From Planctomycetaceae bacterium (GTDB lineage Bacteria; Planctomycetota; Planctomycetia; Pirellulales; Pirellulaceae), in assembly GCA_027487485.1 (NCBI GenBank), contig JAIYDN010000007.1:1-61626 (forward strand): a stretch of DNA of 61,626 nt. Direction: 5' to 3'. The notes under the pieces were generated by a model. The model did no database searches and was not told the DNA's origin. It saw nothing but the letters and a program-made list of their open reading frames with translations. Shown piece by piece: positions 37,901 to 45,852 of this stretch. The translations under genes and the position numbers were made by a program. Numbering within the stretch: position 1 is the stretch's first letter; every line of letters begins with the position of its first letter.

Positions 37901-38069
37901 CAATCGCTTCGTTCACTTGCTTCCACATAATGTCTCGTTGGGTTGGTGAGGTTTGTTGTGCGAAAGAAGCACGAGGGCTCAGTAGGAGAATGGCCAGGAT
38001 GGTAAACATCCCCATGCTGCTCGTGAAGCTTGATCTAAGAACAGACGTCTGTGTCTTTGGTTTTGCCAT
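31920..38069 (-). CDS. Bacterial alpha-2-macroglobulin family protein
   Basis: 2049 aa, slightly longer than enterobacterial YfhM (about 1650). A signal peptide (MFTILAILLLSPRASFAQQ) without a lipobox is followed by about 400 residues with helical-repeat character, then the macroglobulin MG domains (RYVLFTDRAIYRPGQTVFFK is the MG2 hallmark). A Gly/Met/Ser/Arg-rich segment near residues 1190-1265 sits where a protease bait region would be expected. The thioester motif is intact as YQCSEQTF with Cys1513, and a terpenoid-cyclase-like helical domain and C-terminal domain follow. The protein is thought to trap attacking proteases in the periplasm. The usual partner, penicillin-binding protein 1C, is not adjacent. 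It follows the YqgE gene by 44 bases. Confidence 0.92.
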   Translation of the reverse strand: MAKPKTQTSVLRSSFTSSMGMFTILAILLLSPRASFAQQTSPTQRDIMWKQVNEAIEQGLPKTAIERLAPIIESALKDKAYAAAIKAVAQNITLNSEIEGGRPEQRILMLQAELPKMPQEMAPMLRVLLGNWYWSYFEQNRWRFGNRTSTAAVVSNDFQTWDLQRLFLEIDKNYDLAMQDAKSLQSVPIADYDDLLPKGSLPDSYRPTLFDFVAFEAIEFYSVGEQAGAKAEDSFEIDASSSALGSMSDFLGWTPVTTDSYAPKLKAILLYQQLLRFHQQDVDNSALLQTELLRIRFCHANAMGEEKVARTLALLKSFAESHSKHPLSASARHSWAQLLVDANELVAAREVALQGRNAFPDSPGGKNCYNLIESIEAKSVSITTERVWTDPMPSIRIQYKNIRQVHFRAIEVNWAERLDPGRWMPNQINEVDREKLLQKPAALSWKAELPATEDYLENAISVEAPKGLKPGYYLVVASVRPDFADTDNAISVSDVWVSNLAVVIRQAWGENRLEGFVLNAKSGEPIANAKVSSFVRNNRNGKWDATETASTDLNGKFAFSGATRSMLFLASHAGNQLSTMSEHSIYAEQPQPKSDTRYVLFTDRAIYRPGQTVFFKGIALLADSTTGKYAAVPRKDVTIFLRDINNNEIAKLFLKSNDFGSFQSTFSIPRDRGTGAMILQIADGFGINQSIQVEEYKRPKFEVTIESPKEASKLDVETSLVGKATSYTGAAVNGAKVRYRVTRSVRWPRWYMTCFPWRMPPGLGQSQEIAHGFATTETDGTFRVAFVPRPDRSVPESDQPTFEYVITADVTDGTGETRTASKSISVGYTALELDASAKDWQTTSEPVAMELTTSTLDGKGLTAKGKVTLYRLIQPTSVTRSSMLRSPYPMLPRRARGAGPGQLGKPAPKAIVNSSELEFDGTNPSTWAHGDAIESKPFESDAEGKATVSFGLPRGFYRAMVESQDAFGKPVRAEWNLRVVDPASKSLGLKIPNLLAAPKWQLEPGEKLQAIWGTGYDRARAFVEIERDGKVLKSYWTKPELTQVAIEQLVDESMRGGFTVRTTVVRENRAYMESRTVDVPWTNKELSLKWDRFVSKLEPAASETFTLTISGPNATKATAEMVAGLYDASLDAYLPHQWMKRFDVFRREASRVSSVFNNSAVGLYQYRGSWEQKYLASEESFRSFPVELQQAYGLMPMMAEGMAFGAGGMGGGGPGGMPRVGSRALKSRSRSSAPMAAGMLAEGETADMEPASALLMEAPPSDGGLGNKEATGPSLSDIPVRSNLNETAFFFPQLLSDQDGVVKMQFKMPEALTKWRFLGFAHDAQLRSGFLEGSVVTAKDLMVQPNPPRFLREGDAIEFSVKVSNQSDKVQSGKVALHLSDARTEESVDIAFQNQDSEKAFEIPAKQSKSFTWLLQVPEGAYPIIYKAVGGTDKISDGEQGMLPVLSKRMLVTESIPLPIRGKTTREFEFKKLLDSKASTTLKHQSLSLQMTSQPAWYAVLALPYLMEYPYQCSEQTFNRLYANALAKHIALNDPKVRRVFETWRQIQPQALESPLSKNQDLKTVMIEETPWLNDAQKESEARRNVGLLFEENRLALELTKAMKQLTEMQRENGMWPWFSGGPDNEYLSLYIVTGFGRLKNLKVEIDETPALRAIGRLDGWMREIHDRIHRDAKDPEANHLSTTIALYLYGRSFFLETMPIADENRTAVEYWKRQSAKYWLAIGNRQSQAHIALGLKRMGDLTTAKSIVASLKERSVSNEEMGMFWRDTENSWWWYHAPIESQALMIEALDEVADDSSAVEDCKVWLLKQKQTQNWKTTKGTADAVYAILLRGSNLLSSDALVEVSLAGEKIVPEGIEAGTAFYSQRFAGNEVRSEMGAVTLKKVDEGVAWGSLHWQYLEDISKITPHDGTPLQLEKSLMKRTLTKTGPVLESIEQSPLAVGDEVVCRILLRSDRDMEYVHLKDYRGSGTEPVNVLSQYKYQDGLAYYESTRDTASHFFIDYLPKGTYVFEYSIRIQHAGKYPSGIANIECMYAPEFNSHSESIMMEVR

Positions 38070-38113
38070 TCAATCAACTCCTTGAAATAGGCTAGTGGGA
38101 ATAGGCTAGTGGA

Positions 38114-38668
38114 TCAGTTCCATTCAGGATTAGTAGGGCTATCCGCAATTTTATCGTCCACCGATAAGATGTTGAACCCAATACGTCGAGTCAGCGATTC
38201 CCAAAGATCATCTTCAAGACTGAGCGCTTCGTCGACATCGATGTCCGTTACCAGCCAACTTCCTGTTTCAAGTTCATCTTCCAGTTGACCAGGTCCCCAA
38301 GCTGACAAGCCATCGAAAAGCTTGAGTCGAGCTCCCTTGGTACGAAACAATTTGATGAGTTCGCTTTGCTCGGTGCAAATTTTCAAACCATCAAAGCAGA
38401 CTGGGCCACCGATTTGATCTTGGTCATGCAATGCCAACAAAGGACCATCAACAGGCCCGCCGCAGAACAGCAATCCTTCATGAACGCACTTCTCCTCGCA
38501 AATCATCGATACGACTTTATGGAGGCTGAAATGGGTTGGGCGATTCAAAATCAACCCCAGCGAATGCTCGTCGGTATGCTGCACCATCAAAACGACCGAC
38601 CGAAAAAAATTGGGGTCGTCCATGAAGGGTGATGCTAACAGGCAATTGCCTTGGAGTGTTCTTGCCAT
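38114..38668 (-). CDS. YqgE/AlgH family protein (UPF0301)
   Basis: 184 aa, the normal size. The family hallmarks are present: an opening GNCLLASPFMDDPNFFRSVV, LGLILNRPTHFSLHKV, the FCGGPVDGPLLALHD loop and WGPGQLEDELETGSWLVTDI. Members adopt a small alpha/beta fold; AlgH was linked to alginate regulation in Pseudomonas, but the molecular role is unsettled. It lies 23 bases after an ABC exporter gene and 44 bases before the macroglobulin gene, so the three may form one transcript. Confidence 0.92.
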   Translation of the reverse strand: MARTLQGNCLLASPFMDDPNFFRSVVLMVQHTDEHSLGLILNRPTHFSLHKVVSMICEEKCVHEGLLFCGGPVDGPLLALHDQDQIGGPVCFDGLKICTEQSELIKLFRTKGARLKLFDGLSAWGPGQLEDELETGSWLVTDIDVDEALSLEDDLWESLTRRIGFNILSVDDKIADSPTNPEWN

Positions 38669-38691
38669 CGATTTTGTCTATCAAAGCAGAG

Positions 38692-40962
38692 CTAGGAATC
38701 AAGCCATTGGGGGGCGATCGGACTTTCTGTCTGCAATCTTACCATCTCTTGGTACAAGCCGGGTTGGTCTAACAGCTGCGCATGAGTTCCGTTTTGGATA
38801 ATTCGCCCGGAATCGAGAACAATGATTTGGTCCGCATGAATGATGGTGCTTAAACGGTGAGCGATTACGAACGCCGTTCGTTGTTCCAACAGGATCGATA
38901 AACTCTTTTGAATAAGGCGTTCGCTTTCGCTGTCCAGGTTGCTGGTTGCTTCATCCAAGATCAAAATCCTTGGGTCGGCCAAGAGCGCTCTAGCAATGGC
39001 AAGCCGTTGTCTTTGCCCACCGCTTAGCTTGAATCCGCGTTCCCCGATCAAGGTTTCGTAGCCTTTGGGTGACTTTGCGATAAATTCATCTGCGGCTGCA
39101 GCTTTCGCCGCTTCAATGACTTCGTCCATGGAAGCGCCGCGCCGACCGTAGGCGATATTCTCCGCAATGCTGCCATCAAACAAAAAGACATCCTGTTCAA
39201 CAACCCCCAGAAGCTGCCTGTAGCTGTGCAATTGCACGTCACGCAAATCGATCCCATCGATCAGGATTCGACCTTGTTCAGGATCAAAGAACCGGGCTAC
39301 TAAATTGCAAAGAGTTGTTTTGCCCGCACCACTGCGTCCGACAATCGCAATCGTCTGACCTGCCAATGCATGCAAATTCAAATCTTTGAGAATCCATTGC
39401 TCATTTTCTGGATAACGAAAACCAACTGATTCAAAGCGTACCTCGCCCCGGACTTCCGATCGATTCAGCCTCAAAGCACCCGTTCTGTCCTGAAGTTCCT
39501 TGGGCGACGCAAGAAGATCCAGAATGCGGTCCAGCCCTGCAAGGTTGTTCTGAAATTGCACGGCGCTTCCGGTCAACGTGGCAATAGGGCCCAAAAGCAT
39601 CGTCAGATAGACCAAAAACATCATCAGATCGCCAAGGGTTAGTTGCGATTGCAGGATCTGCCAACCACCGTAAACCAACAACAAAGTGGATGCGAGCGGA
39701 ATTAGTACTTCCCACACAATCTCGATCAGACGCGTCCGCCACCAAACCAAAAGCTGTTGCCGAACCAGAACGTGACTTCCCTTCAGGTAACGTTGGCTTT
39801 CATTTCGTTGACGAGCAAACGTTCTGACCACTCGAATTCCCCCGAAGGTCTCCGTAGTATTGGAATCGATCCGTTGCCGACGCTGCTTGACATCGCGATA
39901 CAGCGGTCGAATGGAATAGATCCAAGTGCGGTGACTGAAGTACACCGCGGGCAGCAACAGCAAGCCGGCAGCCAGCAGCCGCCAATCCACCAAAACAAGA
40001 ATGATAAGACTTCCTGTCAGCTGTACGATCGCTTGCCAAGGGTTGTACAACATGCTGAACACCAATTCCGCAATCCCGCCAGCATCCTCGCGCAACAAGC
40101 TAGTGGCTCCACCCGACTTGAGCTGTTGAATTTTGTGCAGCGGCATATGAAGCATATGATCGAACACGCGACTGCGTATTGACATTTGAACCTGATTGAG
40201 TGCCTGCGTGCATGACCAACGTCCCCACAGATGCACACAGGTCCTTAACAGGGTCACGGTCGAAACCATGACCGCGATCCAAACCAGTATAGCTCCCGGA
40301 GACGGTTCCCCCACTTGAGCTGCAATCCAATCCGGCAACGGTTTTACGGGGACAGTTAGGGCACAATCGATTGCAATTTTGGTCCCGAGCGGCGGGATCA
40401 GCGACAGAACCGTCGAGAGGGTCAGGGTTGCTAAGCCAAACAGGATTCGCCCGCGAAACCCTCTCAGTTGCCCCCAAAAAGCGGCAAAGAGAGTCCAAAA
40501 GCTTCGGTGTGATCGAGAGACCAGGGAATCTTTGTCCTTGCCGCTCATGGTGGCATGGTAAGAATCGACTTCGGTCTTTTTCGACTTGTCTTTGCGCCTT
40601 GCCGCAAGCTCCTGGAGATATTCTTGATACTCAAATCGACTAGTGGGCATGAATTGCTTTGCTTGTTGAAGTGCTTTTGAACGAAAGTGTTCATTTTTGC
40701 TCTGCCCAAAATCGCAGACCTGAACTACTTTAGCAACATTGCAGTGTTGGGCTAGCTGATCATTCCATTCCCAACTTCCGCGAACCGTAATTTCCTCTGG
40801 CATTTCCACAGGAAATGTGGCTCGTTTGCCGCCGAGGTTTCCATCGTATGCGATTTCGAAACCAACGCCACCATCTCCCAGCGAGATTCGTGGTCGTGCC
40901 GCAATAAGGGAAGGGATCAGCCAAGTCTGCCGCGTCGTGAGACGCTGCCAATCGATCTTCAA
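38692..40962 (-). CDS. ABC exporter with fused permease/ATPase and extra N-terminal domain
   Basis: 756 aa. Residues 1-155 form a soluble domain (RISLGDGGVGFEIAYDGNLG, FGQSKNEHFRSKALQQAKQF) not found in ordinary half-transporters. Six transmembrane helices (about 172-465) follow. The nucleotide-binding domain has Walker A GRSGAGKTT at 542-550, signature LSGGQ at 646-650, Walker B ILILDE at 666-671 and switch His702. The domain order and fusion match type IV (MsbA/bacteriocin-type) exporters working as homodimers. Substrate is unknown; lipids or peptides are typical. It is divergent from the pseudouridine synthase gene, with only 48 bases between the starts. Confidence 0.9.
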   Translation of the reverse strand: MKIDWQRLTTRQTWLIPSLIAARPRISLGDGGVGFEIAYDGNLGGKRATFPVEMPEEITVRGSWEWNDQLAQHCNVAKVVQVCDFGQSKNEHFRSKALQQAKQFMPTSRFEYQEYLQELAARRKDKSKKTEVDSYHATMSGKDKDSLVSRSHRSFWTLFAAFWGQLRGFRGRILFGLATLTLSTVLSLIPPLGTKIAIDCALTVPVKPLPDWIAAQVGEPSPGAILVWIAVMVSTVTLLRTCVHLWGRWSCTQALNQVQMSIRSRVFDHMLHMPLHKIQQLKSGGATSLLREDAGGIAELVFSMLYNPWQAIVQLTGSLIILVLVDWRLLAAGLLLLPAVYFSHRTWIYSIRPLYRDVKQRRQRIDSNTTETFGGIRVVRTFARQRNESQRYLKGSHVLVRQQLLVWWRTRLIEIVWEVLIPLASTLLLVYGGWQILQSQLTLGDLMMFLVYLTMLLGPIATLTGSAVQFQNNLAGLDRILDLLASPKELQDRTGALRLNRSEVRGEVRFESVGFRYPENEQWILKDLNLHALAGQTIAIVGRSGAGKTTLCNLVARFFDPEQGRILIDGIDLRDVQLHSYRQLLGVVEQDVFLFDGSIAENIAYGRRGASMDEVIEAAKAAAADEFIAKSPKGYETLIGERGFKLSGGQRQRLAIARALLADPRILILDEATSNLDSESERLIQKSLSILLEQRTAFVIAHRLSTIIHADQIIVLDSGRIIQNGTHAQLLDQPGLYQEMVRLQTESPIAPQWLDS

Positions 40963-41010
40963 GCGATTGCAACTTTGCCCATTACGTCTTTTTCATTCGG
41001 ATACCCATCC

Positions 41011-43083
41011 ATGACCAATGCCAAGCGTCCTCGTGCTGAATCTGCGTCCGTACTTGCTGGTGAACAGCGAATCAACAAACTTCTTGCCGCAGCCGGCTTG
41101 GGATCGCGTCGCCAAGTCGACGAACTGATCACGGACGGTCGAGTTGAAATCGACGGCAAAACGGTGACTCAGGTCGGGGTGAAAGTTGACATCGACAAAG
41201 CCAAGATTTCAGTCGACGGTGAACCGCTTCGACGTCACCGACCGATGTATTTTGCTGTCAATAAACCCTCAGGAGTGCTTTGCACGAATCGCGATCCGGA
41301 AGGTCGCCCTCGTGTTATCGATCTCATTCCAGGTAACAACCGCTTATTCCCCGTAGGACGTTTGGATGCGTCCAGCACGGGGCTCATTTTGCTGACCAAT
41401 GACGGCGAACTTGCTCAGCGACTTGCGCACCCCAAACATAGTGTTCCCAAACAGTATTTTGTCGTCGTGGCTGGCCAAGTCGAACCGGAAGCAATGCGGC
41501 GACTGCAACGCGGTATTTATCTTGCCGAAGGTCTCGCACGAGTCGATGGTGCGAAGATTCGCAAGGTCCGAAAAGGTTGCACGGAAATTGAGATCACTCT
41601 GAGCGAAGGCAAGAATCGGGAAATCCGTCGCGTGCTCGCAAGGCTTGGCCATCGCGTTGTCACCCTCCGCCGTACTGCAATCGGCCCACTGAAACTGGCC
41701 ATGCTTCAAGAAGGTGGTTATCGACCTCTTTCGCCCGACGAGGTTGCGGCACTGTACCGCTCCGTCGAAGAAATCAAGCGAGTGAAAAAAGCAGACCGCA
41801 AGGAACGCGACCAGCGTCGAGCCAACGAAATGGAGGGGCTGGGATCGGATGCGGACACCGAATTGAAGGCTACCCCCAAGAAGAAGGCTGCCCCGAAAAC
41901 TCGTGAACAACTGTTTAACGATTCAGAAGCCGAAAAGCGAGCGGCAAAACCAAAGAAGACCAAAGCGGTCACGAAATCCAAAAAATGGGACGAAGATGCA
42001 GACGACGATTTTGATTCGTTGCCATCGCTGGCTGAAAACCCCTACCGATTGCCTGATGACGATGACAACGTAATCGATCCTGGTTACGAGGACGCGATCC
42101 TGGTTCGTGATTCCGGGCCAGCGTTCACCGAAGGAAATCGGAAAGGCAAAGTCCTGGGATACTCCATGGACGACGACTTTGGAAACGACAGCGATTCCGA
42201 AGATGACGACATGGACTCGACCGGCATGGGCATGATGAGCTTCGACGATGACGATTCGGACGATGATGAAGACGATGCAATGGGTTCCTTTGCCGATCCC
42301 TTTGCAGACGACGAAGAGTCCGATGAGGACTTTATCGATGGCGTGATTGCGTCCGAAAATGAAGGGTTCGCACCGAACCAAGGTCCCTGGGCGGGCTCTC
42401 GGAAAAAAGGAGCGAAAAGTGGCCCCAACAAGGCCTCTGAGCTACGCGATAGGAAATCCAAAGGTACACCACGAAATAAAAAATCCGGCGATGGACCAGC
42501 TCCGCGAGGTCGCCCCAGTGGCGATCGCGCGACCAGCAAAAAACCGGAAGGGGAGCGGTCGTTCCCACCGCGACGTGGACGAGGACGACCGACAACGACC
42601 GAACGTGAACAACCTGTTGCACCGGTGGCGAGACGTTCCGAGTTCGGTGGTTCAGACCTTTCGGATCGCCCGATAGCCGAACAACGTCGCTCCACGGGTG
42701 GCCGATCCTACGGATTACCTAAATCGAGTCGCGGCAGTCGAGGCGGTGGTCCAGGCCGGCCAGCAGGCGGCCGAGCTAATGGTGCTAGCCGCCAAGCGGG
42801 GCCAACTTACTCAGGTGGTTCTTCCGGCGCCGGCGAATCCACCGGTTTCGGCAATCGAACCTCTGGAGCATCGCCAGGAAGGTCGGGAAGCAACTCCATT
42901 GGCAATCGAACGCCGACAGGTCGTGCAGCCAGTAGCCGCCCAACCAGCGGACGCCCAACCAGCGGACGCTCTGCCGGTAAACCAAGCGGTCCGGGCGCAC
43001 GAGCATCGGGCACTGGCGGAAAACGAGGTGGTAAGCCATCAGGTGCACCGAAGGGCAAACGAGGCGGTAAAGGACGTCGGTAA
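41011..43083 (+). CDS. RsuA/RluB-type pseudouridine synthase with very long C-terminal tail
   Basis: 690 aa from the ATG at 41011; a TTG at 40975 is less likely. The S4 RNA-binding domain (RINKLLAAAGLGSRRQVDEL) and catalytic core are complete, with the catalytic Asp119 in GRLDASSTGLILL and the conserved NKPSGVLCTNRDPEGRP and EGKNREIRRVLARLGHRV. The enzyme core would end near residue 255. The remaining 430 or so residues are Lys-rich, then acidic (DDDDSDDDEDD), then Gly/Arg/Ser/Pro-rich, ending in KGKRGGKGRR. The core isomerises uridine in 23S or 16S rRNA. The tail is probably disordered and RNA-binding, but this is inference. Confidence 0.88.
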   Translation: MTNAKRPRAESASVLAGEQRINKLLAAAGLGSRRQVDELITDGRVEIDGKTVTQVGVKVDIDKAKISVDGEPLRRHRPMYFAVNKPSGVLCTNRDPEGRPRVIDLIPGNNRLFPVGRLDASSTGLILLTNDGELAQRLAHPKHSVPKQYFVVVAGQVEPEAMRRLQRGIYLAEGLARVDGAKIRKVRKGCTEIEITLSEGKNREIRRVLARLGHRVVTLRRTAIGPLKLAMLQEGGYRPLSPDEVAALYRSVEEIKRVKKADRKERDQRRANEMEGLGSDADTELKATPKKKAAPKTREQLFNDSEAEKRAAKPKKTKAVTKSKKWDEDADDDFDSLPSLAENPYRLPDDDDNVIDPGYEDAILVRDSGPAFTEGNRKGKVLGYSMDDDFGNDSDSEDDDMDSTGMGMMSFDDDDSDDDEDDAMGSFADPFADDEESDEDFIDGVIASENEGFAPNQGPWAGSRKKGAKSGPNKASELRDRKSKGTPRNKKSGDGPAPRGRPSGDRATSKKPEGERSFPPRRGRGRPTTTEREQPVAPVARRSEFGGSDLSDRPIAEQRRSTGGRSYGLPKSSRGSRGGGPGRPAGGRANGASRQAGPTYSGGSSGAGESTGFGNRTSGASPGRSGSNSIGNRTPTGRAASSRPTSGRPTSGRSAGKPSGPGARASGTGGKRGGKPSGAPKGKRGGKGRR

Positions 43084-43132
43084 CGTTCTTCGTCAGCTCG
43101 ACCTGTAATCGCGAAAGCGGCGGGCAAAACAA

Positions 43133-43225
43133 GTAGGCCGTAACAAGCGTTAGCGCAGTTACGGCAGCCCCGCTCGAATCGAATTGCCCCGTCGAACAAG
43201 TCAGATCATACCTGACACGCCATGC
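43133..43225 (+). repeat. 93-bp direct repeat, copy 1
   Basis: It starts gtaggccgtaacaagcgtta and ends cacgccatgc. It contains an 8-bp hairpin arm pair, gccgtaac and gttacggc. About 6 of 93 positions differ from the copy at 43865-43957. Confidence 0.9.
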
Positions 43226-43695
43226 CAGCTATCCGTTGAAGAACCGAGTATAGAACCACGGAAAACACTGAACACACGGAATTGAGGACACGGGAAATCT
43301 AGGCTGTTTTTTGTTTCTTCGGGCTCTTTTTGGTCGGTGCCATACACTGTTTGCCTTCTTTGATAAAAGCATGCAAAGGTGCATGTGCGGTGTTGCCTAC
43401 TAAGGCAAAAGATCTCTAGGATGCTGTTCAGTAAACATGGAACTGAGCAGAGAGAAACAGGGGATCTAGCGATAATAATTTTTTTGGAGATGATCCACTT
43501 CCTGAACTCTACTAGAGTTGCAGAACCGATATCTGAGTGGTTTATCAAAGAGTTTTGGCATGACGACAAAAGAAGAGATTTGCCATGCAATACATGAGAT
43601 AACGGTTGCCGTTCATGCGGTCTGGCCAGCGACGTTCGGGCTTGCCCCGAATGTCGCAATAGGTTTTGTGTGCTATTCGCCTAATCGACCATACT

Positions 43696-43736
43696 AAGAC
43701 TGCGTTCGTGGGCCGGAGGCCCACGAACGCAGTCTT
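43696..43736. other. Perfect 19-bp inverted repeat with 3-base loop
   Basis: aagactgcgttcgtgggcc (43696-43714) pairs without mismatch with 43718-43736, loop gga. It lies between the two copies of the 93-bp repeat. No T-run follows, so a terminator is unlikely; a repeat-type palindrome is likelier. Confidence 0.9.
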
Positions 43737-43864
43737 GAAGCGGGGGCCGCATGTTAGCGCACCAAACCTGTTGCGAAGGAGGGCACTAGGCCCACCTTAG
43801 CGTTGCAATTATTTGGTTGCTTGCATCGGATCATTGCGAGGTTAGGGCATACCGTAACAAACAC

Positions 43865-43957
43865 GTAGGCCGTAACAAGCGCTAGCGAAGTTACGGCAGC
43901 CCCGCTCGAATCGAATTGCCCCGTCGAACAAGTCAGATCACACTCAACACGCCATGC
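43865..43957 (+). repeat. 93-bp direct repeat, copy 2
   Basis: It starts gtaggccgtaacaagcgcta and is the second copy of the repeat at 43133-43225, 639 bases further on between the copies. A partial extra copy (accgtaacaaacac) precedes it. Confidence 0.9.
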
Positions 43958-44293
43958 GGCAACCTTGTCACAGTCACGCCCTAGTGGGGGATACCATAGC
44001 CCGGGAGGGCGAAATTCCCCTGGCGGCGGCGTGAGCCGCCGACTCGGGTGTAACGAGTTGCAAAGCCCGGAGGGCGAAACAGTGCATTCATGACTGAATG
44101 ACCGATTTGTCGCCCTCCTTGCTTAGGTCATTGCGATCAAATGCACCGGTGGTTCACTCCGGCAGGGACATGCTGCCCTCTAGGTTTTGAAAAGAGTGAA
44201 TACACTGACATTTTATTGGAAGGCTGAACAGAATCTTGCCCGAAGTCTGGCGACTCCGGCTACCTGTTCTCTGTCAACAGCCTGACGCACGAA

Positions 44294-45493
44294 CTAATTC
44301 GAATCAGGTGGGTTGGCTGTATCGGTCGACTGGTCGAGCGGCGCTTTGATCGAAGTAGTCGCTTCCTTTTCGATCGACTCTTTGCCAGGCAAATCGGGCA
44401 AGGCCTTGGGCTCGCTGGCAACATTCATGTCGATGGAATCGAATTCAGTGTGATCGACATCCCTTCGAAGAATCAAATAGGTCGCCGAAGATACAGTCCA
44501 GAAGTAGCTGAAGCAGAACGCTGAAATCAACAGTGGGATGATTCCACGAACCACTCCAGCCCAAAACGTATCCAAAGTTGCAAGACTCGAAAAGGATCCG
44601 ATATCGAATGCAGTCCCTATTACTTTGTAACCAGTGCCATACACCATCATTACCATTTGCCCAACAACGGAACCAAACCCTTGTGCGACGACCACGCACA
44701 GGACCAGGGTAACTGGACGTTGAAAGGTATAAGCTGCCGATCTTGATACTCCATCGTAAGCGTCAGCCTGCTTCTCGCTAACGATCGCACATACCGACAG
44801 CGGGAATCCAAAAATCGTAATCGCAGCACACCAGCCGATTGCAATCGAGAAAAAAACCGTCGGAATCAAAAGAAGGCCCGCAATCCAAGGTCCAATGGCT
44901 GGGATATTGGAAATCCAACCAATCACCAAGGGCACTAGCATCAACAAAAAAATCACGCCACTGGGCATGGTCATGGACCAAGCAATCGATTGCCATCGGC
45001 TTTTCACCAACATCAACACATCGGTCCAAGTGGCCGTCATGTTCGTCCCGAGTTCCACCACGGAACGGCGTGCAATGCAGCCACCCACAAACGACCAAAT
45101 CGCAATGATTCCAATCATGGAAGCAACCGCATGCGCTGTTCCATTCAACGTAGGTGAAGCCAACCAAGAATACACGGGACTCAAGTACATCCCATACGTT
45201 GATTCGAGGACATTGATCGGATTCTCTGAAAAAAACGAGGGACCTAACATCGTGTTCCCCCCGGAAGGCTGGCCCCAAACGGATTCTGCTCCCATTTCTT
45301 CGATCCCGAAAATGTAGGCAGAAAGATTCACAACGGCGGAGGTAGCCAGAATGGCGGCTGCACACAACAGTACATGCGACGATCGCCAAGAGATAACCAC
45401 GCTTTGAGACGCAAGTCGCCACCAAGGTGTGGTTCGGAACCAATCGACGGAAACCTTGGGGACAACTGGACTGTTCGCAGATGAATCGGTCAT
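44294..45493 (-). CDS. Polytopic membrane protein of unknown function
   Basis: 399 aa. A soluble N-terminus is followed by about six hydrophobic helices, such as HVLLCAAAILATSAVVNLSA, VIFLLMLVPLVIGWISNIPA and WAGVVRGIIPLLISAFCFSY. The C-terminal 70 residues are acidic and Pro/Thr-rich (STDTANPPDSN). It lies 49 bases after yacG on the same strand and may be in its transcript. I do not recognise the family. Confidence 0.7.
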   Translation of the reverse strand: MTDSSANSPVVPKVSVDWFRTTPWWRLASQSVVISWRSSHVLLCAAAILATSAVVNLSAYIFGIEEMGAESVWGQPSGGNTMLGPSFFSENPINVLESTYGMYLSPVYSWLASPTLNGTAHAVASMIGIIAIWSFVGGCIARRSVVELGTNMTATWTDVLMLVKSRWQSIAWSMTMPSGVIFLLMLVPLVIGWISNIPAIGPWIAGLLLIPTVFFSIAIGWCAAITIFGFPLSVCAIVSEKQADAYDGVSRSAAYTFQRPVTLVLCVVVAQGFGSVVGQMVMMVYGTGYKVIGTAFDIGSFSSLATLDTFWAGVVRGIIPLLISAFCFSYFWTVSSATYLILRRDVDHTEFDSIDMNVASEPKALPDLPGKESIEKEATTSIKAPLDQSTDTANPPDSN

Positions 45494-45542
45494 GAGGCTA
45501 AATTGGATCTAGGGCGGAGGAAGTCGAGTTGCAAAAATAGGC

Positions 45543-45767
45543 TCAATCGAAATTCCATTCACGCGGTGACGCGGGCGGTGCAGGCTCCTCGTCATCATCT
45601 TCTTCCTCGGAACTTCCAGTCGGAAGACCGATCGATTCAGTCATCCAGCGATTCAAATCGGCGTAACGACAGCGCTGCGAACAAAAAGGCATGAATTCAC
45701 TTCGAATATCGACTTCGAAGGAACGGTCGCAGGAAGGGCACTTTTGAGTTGGAACGGAATTCGACAT
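45543..45767 (-). CDS. yacG: DNA gyrase inhibitor YacG
   Basis: 74 aa, the typical small size. Four cysteines bind zinc: Cys10 and Cys13 (KCPSCDRSF) and Cys29 and Cys33 (FCSQRCRYADLNRW). The C-terminus is acidic (EEEDDDEE). In Escherichia coli YacG binds GyrB and blocks DNA binding by gyrase. It lies 85 bases after htrA and before a membrane protein gene, all on one strand. Confidence 0.88.
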   Translation of the reverse strand: MSNSVPTQKCPSCDRSFEVDIRSEFMPFCSQRCRYADLNRWMTESIGLPTGSSEEEDDDEEPAPPASPREWNFD

Positions 45768-45852
45768 TCACGAAGAATAACGCATTTCCGCCCTATTGGG
45801 AACTCGTGCAGGCAAGAGAAAGCCTGCAAGAAAAGCTCAGGGCCCTGACAGC

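Larger units (their letters stand above)
43084..44293. other. 1.2-kb noncoding region rich in repeats
   Basis: I see no gene that can be defended. It contains a 93-bp direct repeat pair, a perfect 19-bp hairpin, a gccgccg hairpin near 44024-44041 and several short planctomycete-type palindromes (for example ttcgggcttgccccgaa near 43635). The middle part (43300-43600) is lower in GC than the surrounding genes. Short open frames here run through the repeats. Confidence 0.65.

Noticed and set aside
43201-43659. 152-codon minus-strand open frame in the intergenic region
   Set aside because: It overlaps a repeat copy and palindromes and shows no family features or ribosome binding site.
43560-43697. 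45-codon plus-strand frame (MTTKEEICHAIHEITVAVH) as a remnant of a GxxExxY-type gene
   Set aside because: The likeness is only to a few hydrophobic positions, and the frame runs through a palindrome. The nearby gtgttttccgtggtt-like text is suggestive but not enough.
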